From: Lachnospiraceae bacterium UBA7060
GTDB taxonomy: Bacteria; Bacillota; Clostridia; Lachnospirales; Lachnospiraceae
Assembly (NCBI GenBank): GCA_002493835.1
Contig: DLAA01000109.1
Location: 1 to 5,573, forward strand
Direction: 5' to 3'
Length of the DNA: 5,573 nucleotides
Each line of letters starts with the position of its first letter. Within the stretch, counting starts at the first letter, position 1. Made by a program: the position numbers and the translations under genes. Of this stretch, positions 1 through 4,540 are shown piece by piece. The notes beneath the pieces are model-generated. The model made no database searches and was not told the origin of the DNA. It saw only the letters and a program-made list of their open reading frames with translations.

Positions 1-8
1 TTTTGCGG

Positions 9-36
9 ACATTCAAAATAAAAAAGAATGTGGAGG
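9..36 (+). promoter_or_regulatory. Ribosome binding site of the TnpV-family gene, next to a small hairpin
   Basis: GGAGG at 32-36 lies 9 nt before the ATG at 46, good Shine-Dalgarno spacing that fixes the start. Just upstream, ACATTC (9-14) and GAATGT (26-31) form a perfect 6-bp stem over an A-rich loop, ending one base before the GGAGG. The stem does not cover the ribosome binding site, so any regulatory role is a guess. Confidence 0.6.
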
Positions 37-45
37 TAACATACA

Positions 46-420
46 ATGGCAAAATCATTATTTGAGGAACTGGGCGGCAAATACGAAAGGCAAGGGGATT
101 ATTTGATACCGTGCTTAACTGTACCCGCCGAAGAAGAACAGGCAATAGGCATCTGGGGGCAACGGCATTTAGATTATCTAAAACAGTACCGTAAAGTTAC
201 ATACACCAATCTTCTTACAAGCGGCAGGCTAAACGCCTACCTTGCCGACATCAACAGACAGGCACAGGAACGCTTTGAAAGGCTCATAGAGGGTATGAAA
301 CAGGCACAGGGCATAACGGAACAGCTAAAGGCAGAAAACGCCTTAGAATGGACAGGATGCCTCAATAACATAAGGGCTTGTGCGAGGGAGATTGTGGAAA
401 AGGAAATTATTTTTGCATAA
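46..420 (+). CDS. tnpV: TnpV-family transposon-encoded protein
   Basis: A 124-residue protein that I recognise by pattern as TnpV, a small protein named from the Tn4451/Tn4453 chloramphenicol transposons of clostridia and common in mobile elements of Bacillota. Its biochemical role is not established. Family-like segments are GIWGQRHLDYLK (35-46), YTNLLTSGRLNAYLADI (53-69), GITEQLKAE (89-97) and the C-terminal LNNIRACAREIV (106-117). It is soluble, largely helical and charged, with no signal peptide or membrane segment. The ATG at 46 is preceded by GGAGG at correct spacing, and the length is typical of the family. The gene ends at its own terminator, so it is transcriptionally separate from tet(O). 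The name rests on recalled sequence similarity; function is unassigned. Confidence 0.8.
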   Translation: MAKSLFEELGGKYERQGDYLIPCLTVPAEEEQAIGIWGQRHLDYLKQYRKVTYTNLLTSGRLNAYLADINRQAQERFERLIEGMKQAQGITEQLKAENALEWTGCLNNIRACAREIVEKEIIFA

Positions 421-431
421 ACAGATGATTA

Positions 432-460
432 GTGGCAGGGGGAAATCCTGCCGCTTTTTC
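432..460 (+). terminator. Intrinsic terminator after the TnpV-family gene
   Basis: GTGGCAGGG (432-440) pairs with TCCTGCCGC (446-454), a 9-bp stem with G-U wobbles at two positions and a 5-nt loop, followed directly by TTTTT (455-459). It lies 12 nt after the TnpV stop and just ahead of the tet(O) promoter, insulating the resistance unit from upstream transcription. Confidence 0.85.
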
Positions 461-477
461 TGCTTTAGTTTGTCAGC

Positions 478-506
478 TTGACAAATAAAGGGTTAAGGAA
501 TATAAT
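478..506 (+). promoter_or_regulatory. Consensus sigma-A promoter driving the tet(O) leader
   Basis: TTGACA (478-483) and TATAAT (501-506) are separated by exactly 17 nt, a perfect match to the vegetative promoter consensus. Transcription should start near 512-514. That puts a leader of about 270 nt before tet(O). Such a strong promoter upstream of terminator-like hairpins is what an attenuation-controlled gene needs: initiation is constitutive and control comes later, in the leader. Confidence 0.9.
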
Positions 507-538
507 TAGATTCAGTATTATACAAGGAGTTAATAAAT

Positions 539-562
539 ATGCGGCAAGGTATTCTTAAATAA
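539..562 (+). CDS. Leader peptide MRQGILK of the tet(O) attenuator
   Basis: A seven-codon ORF, MRQGILK, preceded by AAGGAG (524-529) at 9-nt spacing and starting about 26 nt into the predicted transcript. Its last codons (549-559) and the 7 nt after them form the left arm of the long inverted repeat with 638-651. Translation, or ribosome stalling at the stop codon, would therefore decide whether that stem forms. The same short ORF stands, as I recall it, upstream of tet(M) in Tn916. It is almost certainly a regulatory peptide whose translation matters more than its product. Expression is inferred, not shown. Confidence 0.7.
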   Translation: MRQGILK

Positions 563-651
563 ACTGTCAATTTGATAGTGGGAACAAAAAGTAGCAGTCC
601 CGTTTCACTTTTAATATGGGGCTTAGTTTTTTGTACCCAGTTTAAGAATAC
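549..651 (+). promoter_or_regulatory. Long inverted repeat of the tet(O) leader (attenuator switch)
   Basis: GTATTCTTAAA (549-559), then TAA, then ACTG (563-566) pairs with CAGTTTAAGAATAC (638-651). All 14 bases of the right arm and its partners match, except that the leader-peptide stop codon TAA (560-562) bulges from the left arm. The stem encloses the hairpin at 596-632. A ribosome sitting at the stop codon would block the left arm and free the right one. This fits the attenuation model known for Tn916 tet(M), but which structure favours readthrough cannot be settled by eye. Confidence 0.7.
596..632 (+). terminator. First terminator-like hairpin in the tet(O) leader
   Basis: AGTCCC (596-601) pairs with GGGGCT (618-623) with one T-G wobble across a 16-nt loop, followed three bases later by TTTTTT (627-632). 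The stem is short and the loop large, so on its own it is a modest terminator. Its place inside the larger inverted repeat, and the equivalent GGGCTTAG-TTTTTT segment I recall from the Tn916 tet(M) leader, support an attenuation role. Confidence 0.55.
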
Positions 652-672
652 TTTTATCATGTAATTTTATAT

Positions 673-700
673 GCCCGAAAACATATAAGTGTTTTGGGGC
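673..700 (+). promoter_or_regulatory. Middle stem-loop of the tet(O) leader
   Basis: GCCCGAAAACA (673-683) and TGTTTTGGGGC (690-700) form an 11-position stem with a single G-G mismatch and a 6-nt loop. No T-run follows, so it is not a terminator by itself. It lies between the long inverted repeat and the second terminator, where it could help or compete in the leader switch; this is inference. Confidence 0.5.
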
Positions 701-713
701 TATTGGAGTTATT

Positions 714-750
714 TACCCAGTGATAGGAGTATTTATCACTGGGTATTTTT
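714..750 (+). terminator. Second terminator in the tet(O) leader (attenuator)
   Basis: TACCCAGTGATA (714-725) and TATCACTGGGTA (734-745) form a perfect 12-bp stem with an 8-nt loop, followed by TTTTT (746-750). This strong intrinsic terminator sits only 36 nt before the tet(O) start, so tet(O) can be made only when polymerase reads through it. It matches in place and core sequence the terminator preceding Tn916 tet(M), where drug-dependent readthrough is the accepted model. Confidence 0.85.
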
Positions 751-772
751 ATGCCCTTTTTTGGGTGTTGAT

Positions 773-778
773 AGGAGG
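773..778 (+). promoter_or_regulatory. Ribosome binding site of tet(O)
   Basis: AGGAGG lies 8 nt before the ATG at 787, an ideal Shine-Dalgarno that confirms the start. It also falls within the orf12-like overlapping frame, so translation of that frame, if it happens, would end on the tet(O) start codon and could couple to it. Confidence 0.9.
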
Positions 779-786
779 AAAATCAC

Positions 787-2706
787 ATGAAAATAATTAA
801 CTTAGGCATTCTGGCTCACGTTGACGCAGGAAAGACAACATTAACGGAAAGTTTATTGTATACCAGTGGTGCAATTGCAGAACTAGGGAGCGTAGATGAA
901 GGCACAACAAGGACAGATACAATGAATTTGGAGCGTCAAAGGGGAATCACTATCCAGACAGCAGTGACATCTTTTCAGTGGGAGGATGTAAAAGTCAACA
1001 TTATAGATACGCCAGGCCATATGGATTTTTTGGCGGAAGTATACCGTTCTTTATCCGTATTAGACGGAGCAGTATTATTAGTTTCTGCAAAGGATGGCAT
1101 ACAGGCACAGACCCGTATACTGTTTCATGCACTACAGATAATGAAGATTCCGACAATTTTTTTCATCAATAAAATTGACCAAGAGGGGATTGATTTGCCA
1201 ATGGTATATCGGGAAATGAAAGCAAAGCTTTCTTCGGAAATTATAGTGAAGCAAAAGGTTGGGCAGCATCCCCATATAAATGTAACGGACAATGACGATA
1301 TGGAACAGTGGGATGCGGTAATTATGGGAAACGATGAACTATTAGAGAAATATATGTCAGGGAAACCGTTTAAAATGTCAGAACTGGAACAGGAAGAAAA
1401 CAGGAGATTCCAAAACGGAACGTTATTTCCCGTTTATCACGGAAGCGCTAAAAACAATCTGGGGATTCGGCAGCTTATAGAAGTAATTGCCAGTAAATTT
1501 TATTCATCAACGCCTGAAGGTCAATCTGAACTATGCGGGCAGGTTTTTAAGATTGAATATTCAGAGAAAAGGCGGCGTTTTGTTTATGTGCGTATATATA
1601 GCGGAACATTGCATTTGAGGGATGTTATTAGAATATCTGAAAAAGAGAAAATAAAAATCACAGAGATGTGTGTTCCGACAAACGGTGAATTATATTCATC
1701 CGATACAGCCTGCTCTGGTGATATTGTAATTTTACCAAATGATGTTTTGCAGCTAAACAGTATTTTGGGGAACGAAATACTGTTGCCGCAGAGAAAATTT
1801 ATTGAAAATCCTCTCCCTATGCTCCAAACAACGATTGCAGTAAAGAAATCTGAACAGCGGGAAATATTGCTTGGGGCACTTACAGAAATTTCAGATGGCG
1901 ACCCTCTTTTAAAATATTATGTGGATACTACAACGCATGAGATTATACTTTCTTTTTTGGGGAATGTGCAGATGGAAGTCATTTGTGCCATCCTTGAGGA
2001 AAAATATCATGTGGAGGCAGAAATAAAAGAGCCTACTGTTATATATATGGAAAGACCGCTTAGAAAAGCAGAATATACCATCCACATAGAAGTCCCGCCA
2101 AATCCTTTCTGGGCTTCTGTCGGGTTGTCCATAGAGCCGCTCCCTATTGGAAGCGGAGTGCAGTATGAAAGCAGAGTTTCACTTGGATATTTAAATCAAT
2201 CGTTCCAAAATGCGGTTATGGAGGGGGTTCTTTATGGCTGCGAGCAGGGGCTGTATGGATGGAAAGTGACAGACTGTAAAATCTGTTTTGAATATGGATT
2301 GTATTATAGTCCTGTAAGTACCCCCGCAGACTTTCGGCTGCTTTCCCCTATCGTATTGGAGCAGGCTTTAAAAAAAGCAGGGACAGAACTATTAGAGCCA
2401 TATCTCCACTTTGAAATTTATGCACCGCAGGAATATCTCTCACGGGCGTATCATGATGCTCCAAGGTATTGTGCAGATATTGTAAGTACTCAGATAAAGA
2501 ATGACGAGGTCATTCTGAAAGGAGAAATCCCTGCTAGATGTATTCAAGAATACAGGAACGATTTAACTTATTTCACAAATGGGCAGGGAGTCTGCTTGAC
2601 AGAGTTAAAAGGATACCAGCCAGCTATTGGTAAATTTATTTGCCAACCCCGCCGCCCGAATAGCCGTATAGATAAGGTTCGGCATATGTTCCACAAGTTA
2701 GCTTAA
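787..2706 (+). CDS. tet(O): Tetracycline resistance ribosomal protection protein Tet(O)
   Basis: A cytoplasmic translational GTPase related to EF-G that binds the 70S ribosome and dislodges tetracycline from the 30S decoding region with GTP hydrolysis, allowing aminoacyl-tRNA entry. The length, 639 residues, is exactly that of Tet(O). GTPase motifs are all present: G1 AHVDAGKT (10-17), RGIT of switch I (52-55), G3 DTPGH (74-78) and G4 NKID (128-131). The domain IV tip loop, YYSPVSTPADF (506-516), which inserts near the tetracycline site, is intact. The sequence follows Tet(O) as I remember it throughout, and differs clearly from Tet(M) and Tet(W), with no obvious mosaic junction; isolated substitutions cannot be judged by eye. 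No frame damage is visible, so it should confer resistance. It is driven by the promoter at 478 through an attenuating leader and probably cotranscribed with the KTR gene. It is visibly richer in A+T than the sigma-like genes downstream, consistent with separate origin. Confidence 0.97.
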   Translation: MKIINLGILAHVDAGKTTLTESLLYTSGAIAELGSVDEGTTRTDTMNLERQRGITIQTAVTSFQWEDVKVNIIDTPGHMDFLAEVYRSLSVLDGAVLLVSAKDGIQAQTRILFHALQIMKIPTIFFINKIDQEGIDLPMVYREMKAKLSSEIIVKQKVGQHPHINVTDNDDMEQWDAVIMGNDELLEKYMSGKPFKMSELEQEENRRFQNGTLFPVYHGSAKNNLGIRQLIEVIASKFYSSTPEGQSELCGQVFKIEYSEKRRRFVYVRIYSGTLHLRDVIRISEKEKIKITEMCVPTNGELYSSDTACSGDIVILPNDVLQLNSILGNEILLPQRKFIENPLPMLQTTIAVKKSEQREILLGALTEISDGDPLLKYYVDTTTHEIILSFLGNVQMEVICAILEEKYHVEAEIKEPTVIYMERPLRKAEYTIHIEVPPNPFWASVGLSIEPLPIGSGVQYESRVSLGYLNQSFQNAVMEGVLYGCEQGLYGWKVTDCKICFEYGLYYSPVSTPADFRLLSPIVLEQALKKAGTELLEPYLHFEIYAPQEYLSRAYHDAPRYCADIVSTQIKNDEVILKGEIPARCIQEYRNDLTYFTNGQGVCLTELKGYQPAIGKFICQPRRPNSRIDKVRHMFHKLA

Positions 2707-2757
2707 CAGCTTGCAAAAGTCATATAAAATGAGATTTGAAAGGATTAGAGACTAATT

Positions 2758-2931
2758 ATGATGAAATGCGAATGGATATTGTGTCCTGTTTGTGGGAGCA
2801 AAACCCGTAATAAAATTAGGAAGGACACTGTTTTGGAGAATTATCCCCTTTATTGTCCAAAATGCAGACAAGAAAGATTGATTAAAGTTGACAACTTGAA
2901 GATAACTGTCATCAAAGAGCCAGACGCTTAA
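2758..2931 (+). CDS. Cysteine-rich KTR protein (zinc-ribbon-like), tet(O) companion
   Basis: A 57-residue protein with the pattern CPVCGSKTR (9-17) and, about 20 residues on, CPKCR (33-37): two CxxC knuckles that probably bind one zinc. It belongs to the Cys-rich KTR family, named for the Lys-Thr-Arg after the first knuckle. The family is common beside tet genes in mobile elements of Bacillota and its function is unknown. Two ATGs in tandem (2758, 2761) could start it; AGAG at 2747-2750 and AAAGGA at 2739-2744 give only a weak ribosome binding site. It lies 51 nt after tet(O) with no terminator between, so cotranscription is likely. The reading stops at TAA 2929-2931. Removing one T of the pair at 2928-2929 would instead give the ending DAKTQSR that I recall for relatives, so the C-terminus may be clipped by five residues. 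Confidence 0.85.
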   Translation: MMKCEWILCPVCGSKTRNKIRKDTVLENYPLYCPKCRQERLIKVDNLKITVIKEPDA

Positions 2932-2936
2932 GACGC

Positions 2937-2983
2937 AGAGCCGATGAAATTGTGGAACAATTCACGAATCATCGGCTCTTTTT
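2937..2983 (+). terminator. Strong terminator ending the tet(O)-KTR unit
   Basis: AGAGCCGATGA (2937-2947) and TCATCGGCTCT (2969-2979) form a perfect 11-bp stem ending in TTTTT (2979-2983). Inside the loop, AATTGT (2948-2953) and ACAATT (2957-2962) make a second hairpin with a GGA loop. This closes the resistance transcription unit. Confidence 0.9.
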
Positions 2984-3061
2984 GTTTCGTATTTGAAAGA
3001 ACAAACTCACCAAATAAAAAAAACGATATTCGGGTGGGTTATTTTGTTATACCCTAAATTA

Positions 3062-3099
3062 CCCTCTGAATTTGTTTTTAAATTTGGAGGGATTTTTTT
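3062..3099 (+). terminator. Terminator-like hairpin whose stem contains a ribosome binding site
   Basis: CCCTCTGAATTT (3062-3073) pairs with AAATTTGGAGGG (3080-3091) over 12 positions, two of them G-U wobbles, with a 6-nt loop, followed by A and TTTTTTT (3093-3099). The right arm is also a GGAGG placed 8-9 nt before ATG at 3100. The element can act as a terminator, and can hide the ribosome binding site of the following small ORF. Confidence 0.75.
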
Positions 3100-3228
3100 A
3101 TGTCCTTTTTTCGGGCAGTTATCTATCTGCTCATACGAAGCAAAATTTATCAATACATAGCATATCAGAGAACGGCAGGAAACCAGTTAAAAAAATTTCT
3201 GCCAGTGCAACGGTACTTCTCACCTTGA
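3100..3228 (+). CDS. Small hypothetical ORF, possible leader peptide
   Basis: A 42-residue frame, basic and rich in aromatic residues, beginning MSFFRAVIYLLIRSK. Residues 3-12 are fairly hydrophobic but too short and too charged at the end for a convincing membrane helix. The start is supported by GGAGGG (3086-3091) at 8-nt spacing. The stop at 3226-3228 falls within the loop of the 3213-3240 stem and 44 nt before the terminator at 3273. I do not recognise a family. A regulatory leader ORF, or the remnant of a longer gene, are both possible; the strong ribosome binding site is the only real support for translation. Confidence 0.35.
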   Translation: MSFFRAVIYLLIRSKIYQYIAYQRTAGNQLKKFLPVQRYFSP

Positions 3229-3272
3229 AAGTAGAAGTACAATCTCCATACAATAGAATTACTATTTCCTAT

Positions 3273-3310
3273 AACCGTAAAGGTCACAGAGCCTTTGCGG
3301 TTTTTCTTTT
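3273..3310 (+). terminator. Intrinsic terminator upstream of the first sigma-like gene
   Basis: AACCGTAAAGG (3273-3283) pairs with CCTTTGCGGTT (3292-3302), 11 positions with one G-U wobble and an 8-nt loop, running into TTTTT (3301-3305), C and TTTT. It follows the small ORF and precedes the sigma-like gene by about 110 nt, so it could either end a leader transcript or act as an attenuator for the module. Confidence 0.8.
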
Positions 3311-3368
3311 GTCGATTTTTGTTGGAAAGTGCCGTAGGGCTGTTTCTGATATGCGGTGTCGTTCTCCG

Positions 3369-3413
3369 CCTCTCCATCTGGATTTTTTACATTTCAAAAA
3401 TTCAGATGGGAGG
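3369..3413 (+). promoter_or_regulatory. Hairpin sequestering the ribosome binding site of the first sigma-like gene
   Basis: CCTC (3369-3372), a bulged T (3373), then CCATCTGGATTTTT (3374-3387) pairs with AAAAATTCAGATGGGAGG, ending at 3413. The stem is 18 bp with one G-U wobble, one bulge, and a loop of about 8 nt. The Shine-Dalgarno GGGAGG (3408-3413) for ATG 3419 is completely within the right arm. Translation would be off unless the stem is opened by a ribosome, protein, or alternative RNA pairing. Confidence 0.65.
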
Positions 3414-3418
3414 TATTT

Positions 3419-3931
3419 ATGGTGAAATATGCACCAAGAAAGGTATATATCAGAGAAAGTGGCGGCTATGTGGAATTATCCTACACGGAGTTCTGCCGTT
3501 GCAGGGAATCCGACCAGACCTATATGGACAAGCTGTTTATCCCCATTCAAGGCTGTCTGCTTGAAGTCGTGAGGGAGCAATACACAGACTTCTACCGTGA
3601 CAAGGAACGGTGGCGTTATCTGCAAAAATTAGATACAAAGAATAGACTGCTATCTCTCGACGGATTTACGGACAGCGAGGGGAATCCTCTGGACTTTATC
3701 ACTGATGAAGCGGTGGACATTGCAGAAACCGTTGTCAATGCGGTCATGGTGGACAGGCTGAAAGCCGCCCTGCCTTTGCTGTCGGATAGTGAACAGGAGC
3801 TGATACAGGCAATCTTTTTTGACGGACTTTCCGAGCGTGAAGTCGGGGCGAGGTTGGGCATAACCCAGAGCGTTGTAAACAAACGCAAAGCCAGAATCCT
3901 AATAAAACTAAGAAAGATAATAGAAAATTAA
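3419..3931 (+). CDS. Sigma-70-region-4-like regulator 1
   Basis: A 170-residue cytoplasmic protein with a C-terminal helix-turn-helix like region 4 of sigma-70 factors. LPLLSDSEQELIQAIFFDGL (118-137) resembles the first helices of region 4, and SEREVGARLGITQSVVNKRK (138-157) is the DNA-recognition unit, followed by a basic tail. Proteins of this kind recur in conjugative and mobilizable elements of Bacillota and are usually labelled sigma-70 family. Whether they bind RNA polymerase core or act as plain transcription regulators is not known. The frame is open upstream to 3356, but ATG 3419 is chosen because GGGAGG (3408-3413) precedes it by 5 nt and the residues before it are read from a hairpin. 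It is the first of three such genes in tandem, 94 nt ahead of the next. Target and partner are not visible. Confidence 0.8.
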   Translation: MVKYAPRKVYIRESGGYVELSYTEFCRCRESDQTYMDKLFIPIQGCLLEVVREQYTDFYRDKERWRYLQKLDTKNRLLSLDGFTDSEGNPLDFITDEAVDIAETVVNAVMVDRLKAALPLLSDSEQELIQAIFFDGLSEREVGARLGITQSVVNKRKARILIKLRKIIEN

Positions 3932-3945
3932 AATTTAAGGCGTTC

Positions 3946-3986
3946 AGCCCCCTTGTTTTTTCCTTTGGGAAGATGAGGGGGCTTTT
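3946..3986 (+). terminator. Terminator between sigma-like genes 1 and 2
   Basis: AGCCCCCT (3946-3953) and AGGGGGCT (3976-3983) form a perfect GC-rich 8-bp stem with a 22-nt loop, followed by TTTT (3983-3986). The T-run is short and the loop long, so termination may be partial, which would suit a stop-or-go point between two genes read in the same direction. Confidence 0.65.
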
Positions 3987-3992
3987 CTCTGC

Positions 3993-4017
3993 CCTCTCAA
4001 TCAATTCTGATTGGAGG
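3993..4017 (+). promoter_or_regulatory. Hairpin sequestering the ribosome binding site of sigma-like gene 2
   Basis: CCTC (3993-3996), a bulged T (3997) and CAATC (3998-4002) pair with GATTGGAGG (4009-4017) around a 6-nt loop: nine base pairs and one bulge. The Shine-Dalgarno GGAGGA (4013-4018) lies 7 nt before ATG 4026 and most of it is buried. The bulged T stands opposite the same junction, just before GAGG, as in the hairpin of gene 1. Confidence 0.65.
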
Positions 4018-4025
4018 AAGTAAGA

Positions 4026-4451
4026 ATGGCATACAACCACGGACGGGAGGACAGGAAATGGCGTATCTGGAAAGAAGCGGAGGAAAAGCTGCTGCGTGAG
4101 TGCGGCGTTGATGAAGCGACCATTGAGCAGATACGCATGGCGGACAGGGCAGACTTCAATTCCAACAGGCGGTTTTACCGATGGACGAATGACGTTGCGG
4201 AATATCTTGAGGACATGGCAGGCAGGGAGCGGCAGGCGGAAGTGGGTACGGTTGCGGAGTTACTGGAAGAGATTGAGAGCGAAAATCTCTATCAAGTATT
4301 AGTCACGGTGGACGGGCGTACCTTGAAAATCGTCCTGCTGAAAATGCAGGGGTATTCCACAAAGGAGATTGCCCCGCTTGTGCATTTGACGACTGGTGCC
4401 ATCTATGCGAGGTTAGACCATCTGCGGAAGAAGCTGCGGAAAATTTTATAG
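4026..4451 (+). CDS. Sigma-70-region-4-like regulator 2
   Basis: A 141-residue charged, helical, cytoplasmic protein. The N-terminal half (1-90) is rich in Glu, Arg and Lys with no motif I recognise. The C-terminal part, TLKIVLLKMQGYSTKEIAPL (99-118) followed by VHLTTGAIYARLDHLRKKLR, reads as a region-4/LuxR-like helix-turn-helix: STKEIAPL is the first helix, TTGAIYARLDHL the recognition helix, then a basic tail. A TTG at 4011 would add five residues but lies inside the ribosome binding site hairpin; ATG 4026 with GGAGGA 7 nt upstream is far better. The gene sits between two terminators, and its first ten bases (ATGGCATACA) are the same as those of the third regulator gene. It probably controls genes of the element; the target is unknown. 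Confidence 0.75.
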   Translation: MAYNHGREDRKWRIWKEAEEKLLRECGVDEATIEQIRMADRADFNSNRRFYRWTNDVAEYLEDMAGRERQAEVGTVAELLEEIESENLYQVLVTVDGRTLKIVLLKMQGYSTKEIAPLVHLTTGAIYARLDHLRKKLRKIL

Positions 4452-4465
4452 CTTCTAAAACAGCC

Positions 4466-4540
4466 TGCCATCCTGCGGGCTACTGGGTGAGGGATGGAAA
4501 TCCCCTCACTCATTTTTTGCAGGAGGACAACAGGATGGCA
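4466..4540 (+). promoter_or_regulatory. Ten-bp stem enclosing the start codon of sigma-like gene 3
   Basis: TGCCATCCTG (4466-4475) is the exact complement of CAGGATGGCA (4531-4540), which contains the ATG at 4535. The stem encloses the terminator at 4484-4518 and the Shine-Dalgarno AGGAGG (4521-4526). A competing pairing, TCCTGC (4471-4476) with GCAGGA (4519-4524), would instead cover the ribosome binding site. Either fold would limit initiation. Folding in vivo is inferred. Confidence 0.55.
4484..4518 (+). terminator. Strong terminator between sigma-like genes 2 and 3
   Basis: TGGGTGA (4484-4490) then GGGAT (4491-4495) pairs with ATCCC (4500-4504), a bulged C, and TCACTCA (4506-4512), with one G-U wobble and a GGAA tetraloop. 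Twelve base pairs run straight into TTTTTT (4513-4518). It sits only 16 nt before the next start codon, so it acts as an attenuator for gene 3 as much as the end of gene 2. Confidence 0.85.

Larger units (their letters stand above)
689..790 (+). other. Possible orf12-like leader frame overlapping the tet(O) start
   Basis: An open frame from GTG at 689 to TGA at 788-790, overlapping the tet(O) ATG by an ATGA junction. It encodes 33 residues. The segment PSDRSIYHWVF and the ending DRRKIT resemble the orf12 leader peptide in front of tet(M) in Tn916, which as I recall reads PSDKSIYHWDF and ends RKIT. Here no ATG opens the frame: an ATG at 671 in the same frame hits TAA at 686, and the GTG lacks a clear ribosome binding site. 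The frame also spans the second terminator and the tet(O) ribosome binding site. It is either a weakly translated leader or a decayed relic of one. Confidence 0.4.
2984..3418 (+). other. Intergenic region without a recognised gene
   Basis: This 435-base stretch between the tet(O)-KTR unit and the first sigma-like gene codes for nothing I recognise. It holds two sense-strand terminators (3062-3099 and 3273-3310), a 42-codon ORF between them, a G-bulged stem GGCAG/CTGCC (3174-3203), a perfect 8-bp stem GTACTTCT/AGAAGTAC (3213-3220 with 3233-3240), and a hairpin hiding the next ribosome binding site (3369-3413). No convincing promoter is visible; the best -10-like strings (TATACC near 3048, TGATAT near 3347) lack a partner -35. 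The density of hairpins suggests a structured RNA leader for the downstream module. Confidence 0.6.

Noticed and set aside
753..766. GCCC, six Ts, GGGT as a third terminator before tet(O).
   Set aside because: The stem is only four pairs and no T-run follows; it is part of the orf12-like frame and ribosome binding site approach.
3322..3352. TTGGAA with TGATAT as a promoter for the sigma-like module.
   Set aside because: The spacing is 19 nt and both boxes are poor matches; no better than chance in this A+T-rich stretch.
3356..3418. A 21-residue N-terminal extension of the first sigma-like gene.
   Set aside because: It would be read through the hairpin and the ribosome binding site, with no Shine-Dalgarno before 3356; ATG 3419 is well placed.
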